Shown: positions 57,186 through 64,000 of the stretch, in pieces | Layout of the letters: every line of letters starts with the position of its first letter | Numbering within the stretch: position 1 is the first letter of the stretch | Assembly (NCBI GenBank): GCA_014529385.2 | Contig: CM043962.1 | Span: 40,712,598 to 40,776,597 of the forward strand | DNA: 64,000 bases | DNA from: Adiantum capillus-veneris | Lineage: Eukaryota; Streptophyta; Polypodiopsida; Polypodiales; Pteridaceae | Reading direction: 5' to 3' | Notes under the pieces: generated by a model | Database searches by the model: none | Seen by the model: the letters and a program-made list of their open reading frames with translations, nothing else | What the model was told of the DNA's origin: nothing | Program-made: the position numbers and the translations under genes

Positions 57186-57486
57186 GTCGGGTTCTCGCCT
57201 CAAGCTCATCCCTAGCTTACCTAAGGTCAAAGGACTTTTACACATATTATTGGATGTCTTCAATGAAGCTAACCCTAAGGTCTTATGCTCCATTGGTTAG
57301 CCTTGCTCTTTGATAAACCATGTCTCATTTGGGCCCCTTTACCATTGGCCCTGTGTTGATATAGATCTATAAGCACATGTCTATATCTTAACAATTATTC
57401 CCGTTTATTCTCCCATATCAAGTGATCATTTTAATATGAAAAAATTATTTGGGTTGGTTAGATATAAGATATTAGATTTTATGAAA
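57186..57486 (-). repeat. B-family LTR, right part
   Basis: Resumes the host LTR after element D: GTCGGGTTCTCGCCTCAAGC to the LTR end near ATTTTATGAAA, homologous to 20556-20850 of the element B LTR. Confidence 0.8.
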
Positions 57487-57830
57487 TTACCTCTCTCTTG
57501 AAATTATCGTCGTCCTCGACTATGAGGTAGAAGAGATAAAGCCTTAGTCATTAGTCAATTTTACTTAGCGGGTAGAGGATCCCTTTTTACCCTACAACAT
57601 CTTTCCAAGATGGATGACTAATCCATTTGGTGCTTGGGAGACATAGCTGCTGCAAGCATGTCTGCTCTTTAGTCCATTTCATTCTCCCAAAGTAGAATGA
57701 CAAATTCTACTTGGTGTTTGAGAGACGTCATAATCACAAACATGATTCTAAGCATGCATACTAGTTAAATTTGTGCACAATTAAAAAGAGGACTAGTCTT
57801 ATAAGACAAAAGAGAATTTTTGAAACACAA
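57487..57830 (-). other. B-family 3' UTR and polypurine tract, remainder of a truncated element
   Basis: On the minus strand the polypurine tract TTTCAAGAGAGAGGTAA lies against the LTR, as in element C. Upstream text matches the 3' UTRs of B (13827-14000) and C (33110-33450). It shows that the split LTR is a 3' LTR of a minus-strand element whose body is gone right of about 57830. Confidence 0.75.
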
Positions 57831-58177
57831 AAGGTGTGTCCCTCCTTTCCTAAGGCATCGTGTATGAACCCTGAAGCTTCCAAAAATATATATATATTGA
57901 GCTCTGGAAGCTCTGTGACTGTGCCGAAAGGAAAGGGGTAAGCAGGTGACTCTACGCTACTCCCTGCAAGGCGCTCCAAAAACAAAAAACAGTCCTCTCA
58001 TCGATGAGAATCTGTAGAGGGAAAAAAATCTCCGATCCATGCAGATCGACTTCAGCTTAGCTCCTTCCTAAGCGGGCCTGCACATGGGCCTTATTGCTGA
58101 GAGTGCCTTTGTCTTCATAGTATCAAGTAACCATGCCCACGCATTGTGGCATCACTGCTTCATGCAAGCTTGAGAGA

Positions 58178-58180
<3 letters not shown>
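57831..58180. other. No gene seen
   Basis: Short TATATA run at about 57887. No reading frame or repeat boundary supported. Confidence 0.5.

Positions 58181-58182
<2 letters not shown>

Positions 58183-58267
<85 letters not shown>
58183..58267. repeat. (TG)n then (GA)n microsatellite
   Basis: About 30 TG units followed directly by about 12 GA units. Confidence 0.95.
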
Positions 58268-58493
58268 TAGAACATCCATATCCATGTAATGATTTCCCCC
58301 TTCTCCATAGCTTCCCCATCCCTTGAGCTCTAATGCCACTATAATTTTGCAGGGGACTGGCACGTACAGCTCTTCACCCAACCTAGCTATATAGGCTCAT
58401 TGCCTGCTAAATATAGCACTCCTTGTTCATACATGCATCTTGGCCCTTGGCCCTAGGCCTTGGCTTGACAATGGACTCCTCCTAGGGGTGGAG

Positions 58494-59010
<517 letters not shown>

Positions 59011-59598
59011 GTGAACTTGGGTGTCTTGGCAGGGGTCTCTTGCAATGTCTAGATGGGGGTACGGATGTAAGGTGTCTCCACCGGAGTCTGGGCCCCAAAG
59101 TGAGTAGCGTCGACTGGGGTCACTCCCGGAGGAGTAGCTAGTGATGTGTAGCCAAGAACGGCCGACAACCACGCAAAACCTGGCGTAGATAGGGATGTAT
59201 GACATATTTAGGAGTTGTGGGAAAAATTCATAAAAATGGGACAATTCTTCTCCTCTAGTTCAAGGGCTAAACCCCATGCTTCTAAGGGTGGTTTCAGATT
59301 GCATGGGAAAAGGGTCCATGCAGGGTCATTCTTCTGACATGGAGATAAGTGCTTCAAGGAGCACCATTGCTTTCTAGACCTACCGCAAACTTGGGTACCC
59401 TCAACCCCTGAAACAAGACTATGTCCAAGGCCTTTGTAAGCTAAAAGTGTGCATGGTTGTTGATCTCGTGATCTGTAGCTTTTGAGAGTAGTGATGTAGC
59501 CACATTCTTGCTTTTGATTTGTTTTTTGAACTGTGCGTATTTACAAAAATGAGTGTTCGACACCTTGTGTGAATTGTAGTAAAAAAGCTTACAACGTT
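59011..59598. other. No gene seen
   Basis: About 590 bp without a supported frame or repeat. Confidence 0.5.
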
Positions 59599-60480
59599 GG
59601 GCAATGTGAAGTTTGAACCCACCCTAATACTTGCTCTTTTGAACTTGAGGCCGATCCCTTTCAAAAAATAAACACGATATTAGAAAGCTTGACCTGGCTG
59701 GCATGCAGTGTAGGTCAATGTGAAGTTTGAACCTGCTTTAAGGCTTGCTCGCTCAAACTTGAGGCCAAGCCCTTTCAAAAAAAGCTTGTGTGAGTTGTAG
59801 TGATAAAGATTGAACTGACATGTAATGCAGGGCAATGTGAAGTTTGAACCTGCCCTAAGGCTTGCTTGTTCGAACTTGAGGTCGATCCCTTTCAAAAAAT
59901 AAGCACAATAATAGAAAGCTTGACCTGGCATGCAACTTAGGGCAATGTGAATTTTGAACCTAAGGCCCATGTCACATGAGGGCGACGGACACAGTCTTCG
60001 TGGCTTCGGTGCTTTTTGGTCGATAAAACACCATGTCCGTCATAGCAGTCACACGAGGTGGTCGCCTTTTCAACAAAACTTGACGAGTTTCGTGCGCAGC
60101 TGCACTTTGATTGGTTGCTGTGTAGGATGGGTGGGGCTGGGCAGCATAAACCCCTCAGACACAAATCTTGGTAGCACACCCATGACATGGCTTCCAGCTC
60201 TCCAGAAGGGAAGCTTGTCCACCGCTTCGTGTGACAGACAGTGGGGAAGGCGGAATGCAGCATTTGTCCAGCTCACTACGGTGCATGACCATCCAAATAC
60301 GTCTCACAGAGGCCTAAGGTTTTCTCGTTCAAACTTGAAGACGAGCCCTTTCAAAAAAAATCTTGTGTGAATTGTGGTGAAGAAGCTTGAGCTGGAATGC
60401 AACATGAAGTTTGAACGCTTGCTTGTTCGAACTTGAGGTCGAGCCCTTTCAAAAAATAAACATGATATTAGAAATGCATA
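59599..60480. repeat. Tandem array of about 113-bp units, interrupted by a MITE
   Basis: Units starting GGCAATGTGAAGTTTGAACC occur near 59599, 59712, 59831 and 59940, with a partial one near 60400. Each also holds a GAACTTGAGG(C/T)CGA(T/G)CC-like segment and CCCTTTCAAAAAA(T)A. Divergence between units is moderate. Confidence 0.85.
59964..60314. mobile_element. Harbinger-like MITE candidate
   Basis: 351 bp inserted in the array, flanked on both sides by TAA (59961-59963 and 60315-60317), the 3-bp target type of PIF/Harbinger elements. Ends: left GGCCCATGTCACA, right (reverse complement) GGCCTCTGTGAGA, 9 of 13 matching; the right end continues to CGTATTTGGATGG, which recalls Tourist/Harbinger termini. 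Frames on both strands inside it are not credible genes. The termini are imperfect, so the call is tentative. Confidence 0.5.
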
Positions 60481-61850
60481 AATGTCAAGGCATATGGAAA
60501 CGTGGCCTTTATTTGAATTTCAAATATGACGATCGTCAAAGATGACGATTGGAGCGGGGCATGTCGTCACTACTTCTGATTCGTCCTCATCCACGTGCCT
60601 CAGCATCCCATGCCTCACCAAGATGTGACTCAAGCTTCTGGTCACGTTCTGGCAAGCTCTTCCTACTCGCAGAGTGTGCGGAGTGCATGATGCGATCTTT
60701 TTGATCGTACAGTCTGTGTGCCATGCCATAACCTATTCCACTCTGGTGATTGGATTTGGGCTCCTGTTCATGAAGGTAACATTTATTGTTCGCCCTTGTG
60801 TCCCATGCTGAGAGAAGCTTGTTAGTATGTTGAGAGGGATCATAGGAGATTGGATGTGAAGGTGCTTAAACAAGGCACACCAATTGTTTGAGGGTAATCA
60901 CAGATTGGAACATCCGCAAGCTCTTTCAAAGATTGGATCCTCTGCTAGCTCTTTCATGGATCTTCTCACAAAGAAGCCTCTAATGTCGAGAGCTCTCACA
61001 GAGGTGCAACCTTATGCATAGGAGCCTGAACATGGCGCATGAGGGAATTGCAGGGGGAGAGGTCCGACAACTATACCTCAGGCAGGTTGAAGTGGGCCTT
61101 ACGAGTCCTTCTTCCACCATCTGGACTACAAAGCTAGCCAACCTGCACGTAGGAATCTGACACGGCTGTAGTCTCCATGGTGCATGAAAGTGTCGCAGTC
61201 AGAGATTAAGGCTGGCAGCAGGGCCTTGCATGTCGGCAAGCAACAAAGCAGCAGGAGGTGCCTGCAAAGGCAACCACTTATCTCGTCTTCCACGACCTTC
61301 ACTGCAAATCCAGCCTACTGCAGCCCTCGTCATCAGCAACTTCAATTTCTATTGTACAATACTATATTCTATACTACACTATGATCCAATAGATCGTTAA
61401 GGTCTCTTGGGATACTTTCCTATGAAGTTAAAAATTATCTTCTTCTCTTCTTCTTCTACTGCCATTTCTATTATATAGTCTATACTATACTACAATCCGA
61501 TCATGCTATAGAACACAAGAGCTTGGATTGGAAGGTGTTCATAGGTATAAGGCACACTAGCTTGAGGAAAATCATAGTATGAAGGCCACGTTTTGGACTC
61601 TTCGTGAATGGATCACACCAAGGGTTTGGTTTGCTGTCAATGCTTGTCATGCATTCCATGCCCATTGCCCAAGGCTTTGTGTCACACGCTCTCACCTTGC
61701 TTCTTAAAAAGCACACAATTGAAAAGAAGCTCAACTATCACATCTTATCTTGAGCTTTTCACATGCCGGCATTCATATTAGGTGAGAGACCTTGTTTAAT
61801 TTAGCAAATTACCTAAGAAAATAATAATCTTTTTCATATTTCTGTTTCTA
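60481..61850. other. About 1.4 kb with no recognised gene
   Basis: Short frames at 61184-61384 and 61734-61501 show no family resemblance. Confidence 0.5.
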
Positions 61851-62290
61851 TATCTAGCAAGGATAGAGGTTTGAACTTAAGTTCAAGCCTCCATGCCTTA
61901 TTCTATTTGGTAGGGGTTTAGCCTCTACCATTTTTGTATCGAGCAAAGGAAGAGAAGTTCGAGGGTCCACAACTTCTTTTATTTGGTTCAGGTTTAGCCT
62001 CTACCATTTTTGTATCTAGCAAAGGAAGAGGCTTGAACTTTAGTTCGAGCCTCCACGACTTCTTTTATTTGGTAGAGATTTAGCTTGTACCATTTTTGTA
62101 TCTAGCAACGGTAGAGGCTCGAACTTAAGTTCGAGCCTCCATACCTTCTTCTACTTTATAGGGGTTTATCTTCTATCATTTTTGTACCTAGCCATGATAG
62201 AGGTTCGGAATCAAATTTGAGCCATGTGGAGGCTCGAACTTGAGTTTGAGCGTGCATACCTTTTTGTACATACCATGATACAGGCTTAAT
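61851..62290. repeat. Tandem array of 80-90-bp units, each with a long palindrome
   Basis: About five units starting near (T)ATCTAGCAA at 61851, 61935, 62015, 62098 and 62186. Unit 4 has a perfect 26-bp palindrome at 62114-62139 (arm GAGGCTCGAACTT, centre TTAA). Unit 1 has the same with one wobble pair (61866-61891) and unit 3 with two imperfections (62029-62054). A second inverted pair GCCTCTACC...GGTAGAGGC bridges neighbouring units. Confidence 0.85.
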
Positions 62291-62670
62291 ATTTTTCAAA
62301 GTGCTTGTCATTTCCAAAACATCTATGCTATGTAGCTTGGTTTCCATGTACAAATTCATGTTTCCACCTCTACCTGAAAACAAATGCATGCTTTTTCCCC
62401 TCCAAAATGACCACCAATTTTAACAAATTCTCAGCTTTATATCTAAAAAACTTGTTTAAAGAGGAGTTATTATAAGAGGTAACAAGCATCTAATTCCTTT
62501 CAATAGACCTCCAAGTACCCCAAATTGAACTCATTAACTAGCATCAAACTCTTTCTAGCTGACCTCCAAGTGCCCTAAAGTTCTCATTATATTATGACTA
62601 GAGCAGAGTTCAACACAATATTTGGAGAATATTATCAAGTGATGAGCTTCTTCAAATAGCTTAACACTAG

Positions 62671-63999
62671 AATGGTAACATGACACTTTTATGTCCTTGG
62701 ACACTTTTGTGTCCTGTTAAGTGACCATTTTGCTTGAATTATTTGAAGAGTATGAAAATGAATTTCTAGGTGCTATATATCCACAAAGTTGCCTTGTGAT
62801 CTAAAAAAAACTTAGCATTTTTTTTTTAGTATCGATCTCACCATTAACCTTACTCTTTCACAACATTTTTGAACCTAAATTGTGTGAAAAAACGGGTCCT
62901 ATTTTTGGCTTTTTTTCAATTTTTGGCAACTATACCACTCTAAAATTTATGTTTGTGAGGTTTAGATGGCTAGAGGTTAGGCCTTCATAGTTCTCAACAT
63001 GTTTTGATGCTTGTAGGGAGAGCTAAGTGTATTAAAATTGAAAGTTATGACCAATTTACAAGAATTGCATAATCCTGTTTTTTGGCCAAAATTAGCACTT
63101 TTATGATTTTTTTAGTGGCTTTCTTGATATCCAAATTCAATTTTGATTGTGTAAGTGTAATGTATAACATAAAGCTAATCTTCCTTGAGTTTTGGGGGAC
63201 CTAATATGCTATATAGCATAGTATATGATGATGGTTGAGTTTTTTGATTGCTGAAGAATACGATACATTTTAGAGTAGCGAGTATAACTTTCTCAATATT
63301 GCTAGTTTCTTAGGCCAATTGTGTGTATTTTGTAGGTAGTAACCATATCTAATCATAGACTACAAACTTGGCTAGATATTGAGTAGTTTCTATGGGTTTC
63401 TAGAGGTCATAATGCTAAACCCAGTTTTTTCATGTTTGCTGTATTTAGCACTTTATCATTGCCCCCAAGGTTCCAATTGTAAGAGATCCATTATCCTTTT
63501 GACATGCTCCATGGCTCCTTTTGAATCCAAAGGCCTAAAGGGAACTAAGAAAACATGTATATAGTATTTGTATTGAGCGTGACTATAGAAACTTTGATGA
63601 TAGGTCCGTAGAATGGCAAAAATGCAACTTTTTTGTACCTATTATTTTTTTCCCAAAAAAAAAATTAGTGAGGTAAAAATAACCATATGTTTTGGTCACC
63701 AACCCATTGAAGTTAATGGGGCATTTTATCTCAGGTCCTACAAAAATCCCCACTCTTATTTATATGCAATCAACCATAAGAAATTGTTGTTTTGGACAAA
63801 ATGCACTGGTCCATCAACTTTGGAGGGTTGTAGTGACCAAGGGATGAGAAAAATTACAAGTTTCTCATTTTTTCCATATGTAGGTTATTGAACTATAAGC
63901 TCATGAAAGCATTTTTCAAAATGAGTGGATCTACTATGGTTTTGGAATTTTTTTCCAAAACCCTGAAAGGACACTTTTATGTCCTGTTAGGTTACCATT
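62671..63999. mobile_element. Candidate TIR element at the right edge, non-coding
   Basis: Left end AATGGTAACATGACAC, right end (reverse complement) AATGGTAACCTAACAGGACA: the first 9 bp match exactly and GACA motifs follow. Next to both ends are hairpin-forming copies of GGACACTTTTATGTCC (62681, 62699, 63969). About 1.33 kb, AT-rich, no credible ORF. The right target duplication cannot be read because the window ends at 64000. Confidence 0.4.
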
Positions 64000-64000
64000 C

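Noticed and set aside
59937-60370. Frames of 108 and 138 residues on opposite strands as genes
   Set aside because: They overlap each other and lie within the MITE candidate and its array; no domain.

Overview
The window is land-plant nuclear DNA made almost entirely of dead or dying transposable elements. I recognise no host protein gene, rRNA or tRNA in 64 kb. Plant origin rests on Ty3/gypsy elements of chromodomain and Tat/Athila type, a Copia element primed by initiator tRNA-Met, LTRs of 1.6-2.1 kb, and nested insertions. A fern or other seed-free plant is possible because the window also holds a Penelope-type reverse transcriptase resembling the permuted Chlamys/Naiad group, but this is a guess.

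Left third (1-22.3 kb): a minus-strand Ty3 element A (Tat/Athila-like; gag, RT, RNase H, integrase, then an unexpected retropepsin-like segment) is split by element H (3547-8905), a gag-only LTR element with both LTRs, a 5-bp target duplication TTGAG and hairpin repeats in its leader. The 5' LTR of A (13084-13826) ends exactly where homology to the 3' UTR of minus-strand chromovirus B begins, so A appears to lie inside B (to 20850). B abuts the minus-strand Ty3 remnant G (20.9-22.3 kb).

Middle (22.9-40.6 kb): a plus-strand Copia element F, with its LTR end, primer site and gag duplicated in tandem, is split by chromovirus C (26133-35072, LTRs of 1603 and 1610 bp). B and C are related and share an Arg/Ser-rich N-terminal Gag extension and an Asp-to-Tyr change in the RT active site. 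Next comes the minus-strand Penelope-like element (about 37.0-40.6 kb), whose 3' side is a (TG)n tract.

Right half (40.6-64 kb): mainly non-coding DNA with very long poly-G/poly-C tracts, a Ty3 RT scrap, and a 2.4-kb stretch (46.5-48.9 kb) holding at least 15 tiny hairpins that almost all have a CTT or CAT loop but different, internally compensated stems. A B-family LTR (49210-57486) is split by D (50527-57181), a Tat-type element with two RNase H domains and only two stop codons in its gag-pol frame. The last 6 kb contains (GA)n tracts, a 113-bp tandem array hit by a Harbinger-like MITE, an 80-90-bp tandem array of palindromes, and a candidate terminal-inverted-repeat element at the right edge.

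No working gene set is present. The story is element nesting and decay, plus several structured repeats that the LTR elements do not explain.
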